DNA of 39,291 bases from Planctomycetota bacterium (GTDB taxonomy: Bacteria > Planctomycetota > GCA-002687715): contig NZBC01000191.1 of assembly GCA_002687715.1 (NCBI GenBank), positions 1 to 39,291 of the forward strand, read 5' to 3'. This document shows, piece by piece, positions 7,184 through 15,964 of this stretch. The position numbers and the translations under genes were made by a program. The notes below the pieces were generated by a model that was not told the DNA's origin, did no database searches, and was given only the letters and a program-made list of their open reading frames with translations. Positions within the stretch are counted from its first letter, which is position 1, and every line of letters begins with the position of its first letter.

Positions 7184-10100
7184 ATGACCTTCCATCGACT
7201 TCCGTGTCTGATTCTGCTCGTGTTCGTCGTGCTCCCGGTCTGCGCTCAGCAGCCCCTTGAGATCCCGGTCCGGCGGGTCCTCGTCTCCGCCCAGAGCGGG
7301 ACGAGGTTGGCGGGAACCGACGGGGGCGTGGCCTGGTCGCAGACCGTCCGAGTGCCGGGGACGTCCTCGATCCAGGTGTGCCTGGCCTCGTATGACCTCC
7401 CGACCGATGACGACGCGATCATCATCACCAGCCTGGCCGATGGCGAGCGTCAGGTGCTCGACCGGCTGCGGCTCCAGCAGTGGCGGTGCCGGAGCGCGTG
7501 GTTCAACGGCGATGCGATCCGGATCGAGCTACGCCTTGCGCCGGGCTCGACGGGCCACGTGAGGGTCGACGAGGTGGCGGCGTGGGGCGCGGCCCCCGGG
7601 GGTGGCGACAGCGGTTGCCCCGGGGGGAACGACCCCCGCGTCCTCAGCTACGACCCTCGCGTGTGCCGTCTCGTCCAGTTCGCCAATGGAATCGGCGGTG
7701 GCTGCACTGGTTTCCTGATCGACGCGGCGTCCACGTTCCTCTCTGCCGGCCATTGCACGAACCCGGCGCCGGAGTTCCTGATGGTCGCCGAGTTCAACGT
7801 CCCTCTCTCATCTGCGAGTGGAACGGTGAACCACCCGCCCGTGCGCGATCAGTATCCCGTGGACACCGCCTCCATCGAGTTCGAGGACAACGACCCCGGC
7901 GACGACTGGGCGGTGGCACGGCTGCACCCTAACTCGAGCGGAGAGCGCGCGGCCGCGCGTCACGGGTGGTTCGATCTCACGACCCAGTACACGCCCCAGC
8001 CATTCGGAGTCGAGCTGCTCGGATACGGCAGCGACGACACTCCGAACACGCACTACGCCGTGCAGCAGCGATCGACCGGTGCAGGCGAGATGCTCGGCGA
8101 GCTCATCGTTCACTACGCCTACAGCGAGGGGGGGTGCTCGGGCGGGCCGATCGTCAACACCCAGACCGGCCGTGCAGTCGGCATCCACACCCACTGCTCG
8201 ACCTCGTTCCTGGGCACCAGCCGCAAGGGAACGAGCGTGCTCGCCGGGGATCTGAGGGACGCGATCGCCCGGGTGGCCGGCTGCGGCTTCGTAGCGCTCC
8301 CCTCGGGTAGCTCCACGGCCATTCCCTGCTCGCCGACGGTGTTCAACGTGGAGACGGACACGGATCGCTGGATGGCGGTCGGGATCACCTCGCCCAGCGA
8401 TTGGGACCTCGACATCGCGGGGACGGCGTCGACTTTCGGCGGCCTCCAGTGCGACTTCCTGCTCGCCAACGGCCACGAGACCTCGGGCTCCGGGTTCGGG
8501 GCGACCCCTCCGGGCGCGGGCATGCTCACCGTCCGCCCGACTCCCCTGTACGGCACCCAGCCGGCACGCGCTCAGTTCCGGCGCGCGATCACGCTGGCGC
8601 CTGGCGCTCCACATCACGTGACCTGGGAGTCGAGTGACGTGCTCCACCTCTTCGAGTTCTACGTCGGCACTGCGGGCAGCTTCGACCTCCACCTCGACGG
8701 CCACCAGGCCCTCGAGTGGTTGGTCTACGGCCCCGGTGCGAACAACTCGTGGCGCTCCCGCGGCTCGGCGGCCTCGTTCGTGGCCGAGGGAACGGTCGGA
8801 GCACCGGCCAGCGTCCAGCTCGGTGTGGGCTGGCACGCGCTGGTCGTGGTCACAGACGGCTACAACCAGATCGTCGGTCCGGTTGGGCTCACCGTCGCGT
8901 TCTGCCCCGCCGCCAGCCCGCGGTGCCTGAACGATCACCGCAAGGTGATGATCACGGAGGTGTCATGGGGCACCCCGGACGGCGTCGAGGTCACCAACTT
9001 CGACGTCGTGCCCCACAGCCTCGACGGCTGGCGGGTTCATTGGGACGGCGGCGTTGGCCTCAAGATCTCGGAAACGCTCAGCGGCGTGACCCTGGCCCCC
9101 GGCGAGATCGTCCTGTTCATGGAGAACGGGACCCGGCCTCCGGAAGCTCCTCCGGGAATCCGCGTGTTCTGGATGCAGGACATCTCCACCTCCTACCAGC
9201 ACTTCTCCGTCGGACTCGTCAACGCCGCCGGCGTGACCGTCGACGAGGTTCGGGTCAAGGGTGACTACATCAGCGTGATCCTGCAGCCCGGGCAGACGCT
9301 CCCGACCCAACCCACACTCGGAGGTGAATTCCGAGGACGCGCCAAGCGGCCCCTCAATGCGCCCACCTTCGGGGCCGTGGGGGTCGAGCGCATCTGGGGC
9401 CTCGACTCCGATGCCGGCAAGGACTGGACCGGGCAGCTCAACCGCAGCTTCGGACTCCAGAACCGGAACAGCGGATACCGGGGAACGGATCCAGAGACCT
9501 TCCTGAAGGTCGTGATCAACGAGATCTGCGACAACCTCGACTACATCGAGCTCCGCAACGTGGCGCCCGTCGCCGTCGACCTCCAGGGCTGGTTCCTCTA
9601 CTGCAGCAGCGGCCAGAACCGGGACCACCGGATCATCCGCCCGTTCCCGGCGAGCCGGCTCCTCGCACCCGGTGCGTTCCTGGTCATCGGCGACGGTCCG
9701 ACGCAACCACCGGAGCTGCCGTGGAACGCCGCGTACGTCGCGCTGAATGCCGTCCTCGGCGGCAACATCCCGTTCACGACCAACGAGTACGACTGCGCCC
9801 TGTACGACTCCCTCGGACGTCTCGTCGACCTCGTCCGCACCACCGGCCACGACGACACCGTGGTCCACAACTTCCCCCGCGCTCCCGCCCACTGGCGGGA
9901 CTTCACGGGGTCCGCGGGCCGAAGCGCATCGGGAAGCGGGACCATCGGTCGCGACGCGCAGAGCCTCGACGGGGGCACCGGCGCCGACTGGGGACCGGTC
10001 GCGACCCGCACGATGGGCAGCCCCAACTCCGGCTTCAGCGGACCGACAGGCCTCGGTGACATCATCGACGTCCGCATCTCGGACGTCGATGGCGGTGGCG

Positions 10101-10408
10101 GTCTCGCCCTCATCGTCAACGGTGGTCACTGGCTGGCCGGTGGCCGGTTCAGCCTGTTCTCGGCCTACGAGGGGCACCTGGAAGGGCAGGGCCCCCTCTA
10201 CGGCTTGGCCATGAGCGCCCTCACCAACTGGCAGGCGCTGAACCAGGTCGCACCCTGGTTCGGGTACCTCGACGCGAACGGCTCCTTCCGCTTCGACCTC
10301 CCGCCCGGCGTCCTTCCGCACTTCGCGGCCGATCACATCGCCGTCGTCCAGAGCCCCACCACCGGCCAGGTGTGGCGCCGGACGCCGATCCTCGAGGAGG
10401 ATCACTGA
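7184..10408 (+). CDS. Secreted trypsin-like serine protease with lamin-tail domains
   Basis: A 1074-residue exported protein. The ATG at 7184 follows a GGAG ribosome site and starts a signal peptide (LPCLILLVFVVLPVCAQ, cleavage near 21). The chymotrypsin-fold domain holds the catalytic triad: His in LSAGHC (about residue 190), Asp in GDDWAVARL (about 239) and Ser in GGCSGGPIVN (about 318). This predicts an active extracellular endopeptidase. Downstream are two lamin-tail domains, one near 588-700 (MITEVSWGTPDGVEVTNF, then LDGWRV) and one near 777-900 (VVINEICDNLDYIELRN, then LQGWFLYCSS), each with the typical IxEIxxxxxDYIELxN and LxGWxL pattern. Lamin-tail domains in bacteria occur in secreted nucleases and hydrolases and probably anchor or bind. 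No pro-peptide boundary is evident. It appears monocistronic, with a hairpin right after the stop. Confidence 0.88.
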   Translation: MTFHRLPCLILLVFVVLPVCAQQPLEIPVRRVLVSAQSGTRLAGTDGGVAWSQTVRVPGTSSIQVCLASYDLPTDDDAIIITSLADGERQVLDRLRLQQWRCRSAWFNGDAIRIELRLAPGSTGHVRVDEVAAWGAAPGGGDSGCPGGNDPRVLSYDPRVCRLVQFANGIGGGCTGFLIDAASTFLSAGHCTNPAPEFLMVAEFNVPLSSASGTVNHPPVRDQYPVDTASIEFEDNDPGDDWAVARLHPNSSGERAAARHGWFDLTTQYTPQPFGVELLGYGSDDTPNTHYAVQQRSTGAGEMLGELIVHYAYSEGGCSGGPIVNTQTGRAVGIHTHCSTSFLGTSRKGTSVLAGDLRDAIARVAGCGFVALPSGSSTAIPCSPTVFNVETDTDRWMAVGITSPSDWDLDIAGTASTFGGLQCDFLLANGHETSGSGFGATPPGAGMLTVRPTPLYGTQPARAQFRRAITLAPGAPHHVTWESSDVLHLFEFYVGTAGSFDLHLDGHQALEWLVYGPGANNSWRSRGSAASFVAEGTVGAPASVQLGVGWHALVVVTDGYNQIVGPVGLTVAFCPAASPRCLNDHRKVMITEVSWGTPDGVEVTNFDVVPHSLDGWRVHWDGGVGLKISETLSGVTLAPGEIVLFMENGTRPPEAPPGIRVFWMQDISTSYQHFSVGLVNAAGVTVDEVRVKGDYISVILQPGQTLPTQPTLGGEFRGRAKRPLNAPTFGAVGVERIWGLDSDAGKDWTGQLNRSFGLQNRNSGYRGTDPETFLKVVINEICDNLDYIELRNVAPVAVDLQGWFLYCSSGQNRDHRIIRPFPASRLLAPGAFLVIGDGPTQPPELPWNAAYVALNAVLGGNIPFTTNEYDCALYDSLGRLVDLVRTTGHDDTVVHNFPRAPAHWRDFTGSAGRSASGSGTIGRDAQSLDGGTGADWGPVATRTMGSPNSGFSGPTGLGDIIDVRISDVDGGGGLALIVNGGHWLAGGRFSLFSAYEGHLEGQGPLYGLAMSALTNWQALNQVAPWFGYLDANGSFRFDLPPGVLPHFAADHIAVVQSPTTGQVWRRTPILEEDH

Positions 10409-10416
10409 CCACGAAT

Positions 10417-10446
10417 GGCGCTTCGCTCCGGGTGGGGCGAAGCGCC
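10417..10446 (+). terminator. Hairpin after the protease gene, probable terminator
   Basis: GGCGCTTCGC (10417-10426) and GCGAAGCGCC (10437-10446) form a perfect 10-bp stem with a 10-base loop, starting 8 bp after the stop of the protease gene. There is no T tract, so termination would be of the stem-only kind, or the hairpin protects the 3' end of the mRNA. Confidence 0.6.
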
Positions 10447-10734
10447 GCCACGTGGCCGGAACATGGTCTCCCAACTTTGCTTCCACGACTATCCACCCGA
10501 GCATGGACCCGACCCGTGACCATCGTCACCTGGAGAACGGGCGAGCTCGGGAGGCAGGTCACCACGGTGGGGCGCGTCCAGGTTGTGATACGAGGCCAGG
10601 TCCTCGATCGGGGTACCACGACAGGCTGGAAGGATGTCGTCGGGGCGCGAAACGGGGCGCAGAGCTCCGCGGCACATCGCAGGCTCGAGCCGGGATGCGC
10701 AACTCTCACAACCAGACTGATGGGCTCGAAGGGC
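10447..10734. other. Gene-free stretch between the protease and VOC genes
   Basis: 288 bp separate the terminator hairpin from the stop of the VOC gene. Apart from the possible carbonic anhydrase scrap at 10564-10647 on the minus strand, I see no coding signal, RNA gene or repeat here. Confidence 0.5.
10564..10647 (-). pseudogene. Possible carbonic anhydrase N-terminal scrap
   Basis: A short minus-strand stretch reads PDDILPACRGTPIEDLASYH and then NLDAPHR. This resembles the N-terminal ILPxYRGTPIEDLxxYHN region of a carbonic-anhydrase-like family, just before its zinc-binding part. The similarity ends abruptly on both sides and no zinc ligands are present. The match is recalled rather than searched, so the family name is tentative. 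Confidence 0.3.
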
Positions 10735-11241
10735 TCACTTCTCCGACCACACGGCGAGCTCATGTCCATTGGGATCGCGGAAGTGGAAGCGACGACCGCC
10801 CGGGAACGGGAAGGGCTCCTTCACGATGGTCCCGCCCGCAGCGCGCACGGCTGCGACGCTCGCGCCAAGGTCGGAGGAATACAGGATCACGAGAAGCCCG
10901 CCCGGTTGCGGACTGGGGTCCGGATGCATACCTCCCATCTCGCCGCCGCCCGGGCGACGAATGCCCGCGTAGTCCGGACCGTACTCGTTGAACGTCCAGC
11001 CGAACGCTCGTTCGTAGAACCGCCTCGCTTCGGCGAGATCGCGTACCGGGAACTCGATGTAGTCGATCGTGTTGTGCTGATGCTCCATGGGATCTGTCCG
11101 CGCTGACGTCGAGGGATCTGCCGTGTTCTCGTCTCGCGAACGACTCGCGCAACCGACCGTTGCGAGAAGAAGGGCGGTAAGGAGGAACGTGAGGTGTCGG
11201 GGGCGCCGTCGAGTGGGTCTCGCGGTTTGCATGACCGACAT
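10735..11241 (-). CDS. VOC-family (glyoxalase/dioxygenase fold) protein, predicted exported lipoprotein
   Basis: A 168-residue protein with an N-terminal export signal (HLTFLLTALLLATVGCAS), where the cysteine in VGC could be a lipobox although the -3 residue is not ideal. A single vicinal-oxygen-chelate domain follows: IDYIEFPVRDLAEARRFYER, AFGWTFNEYGPDYAGI, and the closing GGRRFHFRDPNGHELAVWSE. The first and last blocks fit the VOC superfamily, whose members bind a metal or act as binding proteins. VOC proteins are normally cytoplasmic, so the signal is notable. Starts at 11241 and 11232 are both possible. It lies downstream of the uncharacterised gene at 11381-12067 on the same strand, 139 bp away, and is probably transcribed separately. 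Confidence 0.8.
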   Translation of the reverse strand: MSVMQTARPTRRRPRHLTFLLTALLLATVGCASRSRDENTADPSTSARTDPMEHQHNTIDYIEFPVRDLAEARRFYERAFGWTFNEYGPDYAGIRRPGGGEMGGMHPDPSPQPGGLLVILYSSDLGASVAAVRAAGGTIVKEPFPFPGGRRFHFRDPNGHELAVWSEK

Positions 11242-11380
11242 TCTAGGCCGTCGGGCATCGGTTCGTGCGGAGCCCTCCTGACACCGTCATGTCATGAGAG
11301 TGGAGCGAGTTTCTGACCGGCCGTCCGCCGAACGGCTCCTTCTGCGCAATGGGCTCGCGATGCCATCTGAGGATCGTGGG

Positions 11381-12067
11381 TTAGCGGACCACGTGCGGCA
11401 GCGGCCGGTGGGCACGTCGCGTCGGCAATGCGGGCGTGACCAGACGGCGAACATCTCGCTTGCTCAGTTGTCGCTTGCACGCGGGAACCCGGCGAGCAAC
11501 GCCTTTGGCATCCTTGCGGTACTCGAACTCCACCTGGAACCACGCTCCACCGAGGTCGTGGTACTCGACGCGGTCGTCGACACGAACGACGTTGGGCTCC
11601 GTGGCGGGCTTCTCGGCCTCGCGACCATCACGCCGTTTCGGGGCTCTACGCAGGAGTCCGTTCCCGTCGACGTAGAAATGCGCCCGGCTCGGCCAGCCGT
11701 GGACCCCGATCACCATTTCACGAGTCACGCGGAGCGGCGACACCTCGACCCACCAGATGACGTGCTCCCACACGTGGTGGTGAACGACCTTGCGCATATC
11801 GAGGACTGCGTGCAATTCGGAGGAGATCCGATTCCACGGCCGCCCGGCCTGACCGCAGATCCAACGGTAGAGCGGCATGATGTGGTCACCGAACTCCTTT
11901 CGAGTCCACTCCACGATGTAGGGACGGCGCATGCCCTCGCACCGCGGCAGCCCGTCAGGATCCAGGCGGACGCTCAAACGCAACCGGGCCTTCCGCATGC
12001 GGGCGGCCTTTCGACCCCGCCTCAGGCGGGCTTCTTCGCAAATCACCTTGTGCATGTCGGCTCGCAT
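11381..12067 (-). CDS. Conserved uncharacterised protein (MRxDMxKVI family)
   Basis: A 228-residue basic protein with no signal peptide or membrane segment. The ATG at 12067 is preceded by a GAAGGAA ribosome site and gives MRADMHKVICEEARLRRGRK. Then come PRCEGMRRPY, a block MPLYRWICGQAGRPWNRISS and ELHAVLD, and a histidine-rich VVHHHVWEHVIWWVEV, followed by FYVDGNGLLRRAPKRR. I recognise this as a family of hypothetical proteins found repeatedly in planctomycete genomes, all starting M-R-x-D-M-x-K-V and carrying PLxRxLxxQxGRPWxxVxSE and VxxHVxxH. The function is unknown. The longer open frame upstream of 12067 is the antisense of the FAH gene and its leader. No operon partner is evident. Confidence 0.7.
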   Translation of the reverse strand: MRADMHKVICEEARLRRGRKAARMRKARLRLSVRLDPDGLPRCEGMRRPYIVEWTRKEFGDHIMPLYRWICGQAGRPWNRISSELHAVLDMRKVVHHHVWEHVIWWVEVSPLRVTREMVIGVHGWPSRAHFYVDGNGLLRRAPKRRDGREAEKPATEPNVVRVDDRVEYHDLGGAWFQVEFEYRKDAKGVARRVPACKRQLSKRDVRRLVTPALPTRRAHRPLPHVVR

Positions 12068-12259
12068 GGCCCGTTCCTTCGTTCCGATCCGCCACCTTCG
12101 ACGGTCCCGAACATGTTGGATACGACGCCCTGGCCCTGCGTTTGGAGAAAGCCGGGATTCCGTCGTCGGCGATTGGAAACCGGGGGGCAAGCGCTTCCGC
12201 TGGACTGGTCGACCTTCGTGAGTTGGCCGTCGGGCTTGGAGTGCGGGTATCCTCTCCGC

Positions 12260-13813
12260 ATGCTCCGAGTAGCTCCATGGATCATCGCTGCGGCGATCCT
12301 TGCCGGTTGTGGCACGCCCGCCTCGAAGCCGGACGGCCTGGACCTGACCGTGCTGGAAGGCACCCCGTTCCGGACGGTCGATTCCGAAGCGGCGGTCGCT
12401 ACCCGACTCGTCGGCGACCCGTCCTGGCTGGTCGGCTTCGATCCCACGGATCGCCTCGCGTTCGTCGCGCTCAGGGAGGAGAGCGGCGCGACGAGCTTCT
12501 GCCTCGTGCTCGCGTGCGCAGTGGGCGCGGATCGACTCCACCTGCTGCGACTGCCGTCGGGCGAGCACCCGGTGGATGCGCTCGTCGATGCACGTCGCCG
12601 GGACGAGCTACGGGCCAGGGTCACGGCGCACCATCTAGGCCGGCCCGTGGCGGGCGCGTTCGCAGTGCCGTTGACCGAGACGCTGGCGAACGCCCGGCTC
12701 GGAACGCCGATCCCTCGGCCGCGGAACGTCTACGCCGTGGCGGCGAACTTCCCCAGCCATCTCGAGCAGGATCTCGCGATCGACGGAGGGCACACCCGGC
12801 GGCAGCTCCTGAGAGGAGCTCGGGCGCGCGTGTTCCGGAAGCACCCGTTGGTGACGGCCCCCGACGCGGTCAGGCCCGCGCCGTTCACGGGTGTCATCGG
12901 GCCGTTCGACCCCCTCCGTTACCCGGACCGCATCGCCGTGCCGCCGGATTCCGGGGCCGAAGGAGGACCGGGCAGCACCACCCGCCTGGATTACGAGGTC
13001 GAGGTCGGGATCGTGCTCGGCCGGCGGTTGACAGCGGCCGACGCGGAGAACGACGCGCGCCTGCGGGCTGCAGTCGCCGGCGTCGTCCTCGTCAGCGATT
13101 CGAAGGCGCGGAACCCTCAGGTCGTGCTCAAGGTCGCCCGTCGCGCCGAACCCATTCCTCCGGCCGGCGAACCCTACCGATTCGGCGACGAGGACCTGGA
13201 CCGGGCTCTGGGGATCTGGGACGGCCTGACCTGCCACTGGTGGAGTCACGCGGCGAGCTGGGGAGACTACACGGCGATCGGTCCGTTCCTCGTCGAGGCG
13301 CGCGCGGCCGATGGGCTCACGCCTCGCGGACTCGTCTGCGCGCGCAGCTACGCAGCCCCGGAGCGGCGAGGCGAGGCGGTCCCGTCCGGGCATGACATCG
13401 ATCGACTCTACCTGCGGCAGGCCTCTCGCCTCACCGAGAATGCGACGTACGAGGACGCGATGATCTGGACCGTGCCCGACGTGCTGCGCTCGATCCTCGC
13501 GTCCGATCGGAACGCGCTGGCGTTCGACGGACGTCCGCCGGAGCTCCTGCCCGGCGACGTGGTCTGCCTCGGCACTCCGGCGGGCGTGGTCCTCACCGCC
13601 CGACCCCAGGGGCTGTTCGACTTCCTCGCCGTCTTCCTCTCCACCTGGACGCCCATCGACTGGCACGACTTCTTCTTCGACGGGGACGCGGATCTCTATC
13701 TCAACCCGGGCGACGAGGTCTTCCTGTGGGCCGAGGGTCTCGGCTACCAGCGCCATGTCGTTCAGCGCGTCGGTGACGGGAAGGGAGCGGAGGCGCCGAC
13801 CCGCGAGCGCTGA
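12260..13813 (+). CDS. Fumarylacetoacetate hydrolase (FAH) fold protein, predicted lipoprotein
   Basis: A 517-residue protein starting MLRVAPWIIAAAILAGCGTP, a signal peptide with a clean lipobox (LAGC, Cys17). The N-terminal half (about 20-150) is a family-specific region. The C-terminal half is an FAH-like domain: RNVYAVAANF, then a metal-site block LDYEVEVGIVLGRRL with the E-x-E pair, VAGVVLVSDSKARN in place of the usual NDxSARD, IGPFLVEAR, and LLPGDVVCLGTPAGV, the conserved GDxxxxGTPxGV loop. FAH-fold enzymes hydrolyse, decarboxylate or isomerise carbonyl compounds and are normally cytosolic, so a membrane-anchored version is unusual. The lysine of the usual catalytic block is not obvious. 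No strong ribosome site precedes the ATG; TATCCT 10 bases upstream could be a -10 box of a nearly leaderless transcript. Confidence 0.85.
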   Translation: MLRVAPWIIAAAILAGCGTPASKPDGLDLTVLEGTPFRTVDSEAAVATRLVGDPSWLVGFDPTDRLAFVALREESGATSFCLVLACAVGADRLHLLRLPSGEHPVDALVDARRRDELRARVTAHHLGRPVAGAFAVPLTETLANARLGTPIPRPRNVYAVAANFPSHLEQDLAIDGGHTRRQLLRGARARVFRKHPLVTAPDAVRPAPFTGVIGPFDPLRYPDRIAVPPDSGAEGGPGSTTRLDYEVEVGIVLGRRLTAADAENDARLRAAVAGVVLVSDSKARNPQVVLKVARRAEPIPPAGEPYRFGDEDLDRALGIWDGLTCHWWSHAASWGDYTAIGPFLVEARAADGLTPRGLVCARSYAAPERRGEAVPSGHDIDRLYLRQASRLTENATYEDAMIWTVPDVLRSILASDRNALAFDGRPPELLPGDVVCLGTPAGVVLTARPQGLFDFLAVFLSTWTPIDWHDFFFDGDADLYLNPGDEVFLWAEGLGYQRHVVQRVGDGKGAEAPTRER

Positions 13814-13849
13814 GGATACGAACGCCCCAACGCCCCTCGTGCTTCCTGC

Positions 13850-14350
13850 CTGCCGGCATGGCTCGGGCGTCGTGGGCGGAGAGAGCGAACGCGAGGGTCT
13901 TGAGCATCCGAGGGTTTCTGCTCCTTGGTGAGCGCAACGGCCTTGCGCGCGGCAGTGACGGCGGCCTTGGGATCGGTGAGGTCGGGCTCGCGACGCGCGA
14001 TTCAGCGAACGGACGCACGAATGTCAGGCTCTCGACCAGCGTTGCCCCGAGAGAGTACACGTCCGTTCTTCGATTCATGCGGATGCGCTGCCCCATCAAG
14101 TGCTCGGGGCTCATGTACGACGGCGTCCCAAAGAGACCGCCCGTGCGTGTCAACGTCTCGGCGTCGGCGTCCTCATCCCGCGCCAAACCGAAACCGAGAA
14201 TCACCGGCTGACCGTCCGGAGTCACCATGATGTTCCCGGGCTTGATGTCCCGATGGACGATCCCCGCCTCGTGGGCTACGTGCAGCGCGATGTAGGGAAC
14301 GCCGTTCGCGACCCCGGCATCGTGGACCCCGCAGATGCCGGGCTCCTTAG
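13850..14350 (-). pseudogene. Ser/Thr protein kinase pseudogene
   Basis: The minus strand carries kinase pieces out of register with an intact gene. PGICGVHDAGVANGVPYIA, from the end of the N-lobe, is joined directly to LHVAHEAGIVHRDIKPGN, the catalytic loop, deleting the C-helix-to-D/E-helix region present in the intact kinase at 24020-26902. The next block is VILGFGLAR, where the essential DFG aspartate is glycine (codon GGT at 14193-14195). The activation segment follows (TRTGGLFGTPSYMSPEHL, RRTDVYSLGATL). The C-lobe is then cut after RPFAESR, and the remaining frames give a TPR-like tail split by a frameshift (DPKAAVTAARKAVALTKEQ, then NPRMLKTLAFALS). ATP binding and catalysis are not possible. 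Confidence 0.85.
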
Positions 14351-14529
14351 CCCGAGTCCCCTGGTTCAGCGCAAGGTGCTCGTCGTCGGCAACGGGTTCT
14401 CAGGCATCGCCGGGAACTCGTCGCCGATCTGGAGGATTCGGACAGGAGACCCGGACCGATCGACGGAGAGGGCCGTTCAGGGGAACAGCCACCCCTCACG
14501 ACTCCCCCTCCCCCGGCCCGGGCGAGCCG

Positions 14530-15831
14530 TTACGGCAACAGGCGCACCGTCACCTTGGGGCTCAGGCCCGTCAGGGCGAAGGGCGTGAAGGTGATGACCT
14601 GGAGGTACACTTCCGCGGGAGCCGTGATCAAGCCCGGCGGCAAGGTGAAGCAGACCTGGTTGAGTCCCGGTTGACCTTGGAAACCACTCAACAAGGTGGG
14701 GAGCTGGTTCACGGGGAAGGTGGCCGCGAAGAGGCTGTCGCTGAGGTCGAGCTCCAGCGGCGGAAGGAACGGCGCGAACGTGATCGGCGGCCCGCAGTTC
14801 AGGGACATTGCGGCAAGGTACAAAGAGCCAGGCTGCGCGCACACATCGAGACAGGTAATGGACCCCGCGCAAACGTCCACATATGAAACAGCTTCACCGT
14901 TCCGCGTGACCAGCGCCTGGACGACCTCGATCTGGCCGCACGGCTGCGGGCCCGAGCCGTTGTCGACGGTGTACGTGGTGGCGATACCGGGGCCGGGGGC
15001 GGTCAACACCAGAGTCCCTCCGGGGGACACGAGACCCGAACCCCCTCCCGGAATGTTGACGGCCAGGCCGGTCGACGGGCAGTTCGAAGAAGCTCTGAAC
15101 TGCACGTTGGCCGAGCTCCCTGACACCCAGCAGACCCTGGCGGGGTCGGGGGAGCAGGTGACGGCGCCGGTGGTCGGGTCGCAGTCGATCCAGACATCGA
15201 ACGACGCCTCGTTACCGCTGGAGACACTGACGGTGATCTCATAGAGCGAGCCGAAGGTCTGGTTGCCTCCGGCGCTGTTGCGCGTCGGGTCGGGCGTGGC
15301 GCCGGTGATCCCGAAGCCGCGCACGGACAGGGGCGTGAAGACCAGGCCAGGCTGGGAGATGGCGTTGGGCGCAACCGACCACTCGGTGACGTAGATGTAG
15401 TAGGTGTCGGTGGCGGGCAAGGTGTAGGCGCCGATGCCGAAGTTGGCGCTGCTCGACGCTGAGGTCATGTTCCAGGCGGCAACGATGGTCTGGCTCGAGT
15501 CGTAGAGCCAGACGTTGAGTTGATACAGGGCGCCAGTGGCGACCGGCTGCGTGATGCTGAAGTCGATGTCGAGGCAGGCGCCGGCAGCGCCGTTGAACAT
15601 GTACCACTCATCGTCGGAGTTGGTGTTACCGGGCGGGTGCACCATGGCCTTGATGACGAACCGGCTACCGATCTGCCGGCAGTCCTCGGCGAGGGCGAAG
15701 GTGTCGTTGGCGCCGCCGCTGACCTCGCCTTCCAGGAAAACGACCTGCGCCGCCGCTGGCGTCAGCAAGAACCCCTGGGCCGCCAAGAGGACCAGGGCCA
15801 GGCAAAAGGTCGATCGATTCAGGTGCTTCAT
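14530..15831 (-). CDS. Secreted protein of unknown function with C-terminal planctomycete module
   Basis: A 433-residue exported protein. The ATG at 15831 has an AAGGAG ribosome site ten bases upstream and starts a signal peptide (STFCLALVLLAAQGFLLTPAAAQ). The mature part is beta-rich, with few lysines and several cysteines. The first half (NDTFALAEDCRQIGSRFVIK, DDEWYMFNG, TDTYYIYVTEW) resembles bacterial pre-peptidase C-terminal-like domains that form calcium-bound jelly rolls on secreted proteins. The C-terminal 130 residues end in LSPKVTVRLLP, like other secreted proteins in this window. No catalytic motif was seen. Binding or structural work at the cell surface is the likeliest role. It follows the LamG gene on the same strand with a 133-bp gap. 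Confidence 0.75.
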   Translation of the reverse strand: MKHLNRSTFCLALVLLAAQGFLLTPAAAQVVFLEGEVSGGANDTFALAEDCRQIGSRFVIKAMVHPPGNTNSDDEWYMFNGAAGACLDIDFSITQPVATGALYQLNVWLYDSSQTIVAAWNMTSASSSANFGIGAYTLPATDTYYIYVTEWSVAPNAISQPGLVFTPLSVRGFGITGATPDPTRNSAGGNQTFGSLYEITVSVSSGNEASFDVWIDCDPTTGAVTCSPDPARVCWVSGSSANVQFRASSNCPSTGLAVNIPGGGSGLVSPGGTLVLTAPGPGIATTYTVDNGSGPQPCGQIEVVQALVTRNGEAVSYVDVCAGSITCLDVCAQPGSLYLAAMSLNCGPPITFAPFLPPLELDLSDSLFAATFPVNQLPTLLSGFQGQPGLNQVCFTLPPGLITAPAEVYLQVITFTPFALTGLSPKVTVRLLP

Positions 15832-15964
15832 GATCGCTTCGCTCCTTGAGTTGGATTCAGGATCAAGGCTACCCGAACCTCCGCGCTCCCGGGAGCCTTG
15901 GACACGAACTCCCGAACCTCGGGCCAGGCAGCCCAGGCGGAGCTCTCGGGGTGGACCGGCTCGA

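Noticed and set aside
8963..10504. Long minus-strand open frame of 513 codons
   Set aside because: Antisense of the secreted protease, whose signal peptide, triad and lamin-tail motifs are convincing. The antisense product has no signal or domain.
11294..12259. N-terminal extension of the FAH frame upstream of 12260
   Set aside because: The extension is the antisense of the MRxDMxKVI gene. A lipoprotein signal begins at 12260, so the true start is there.
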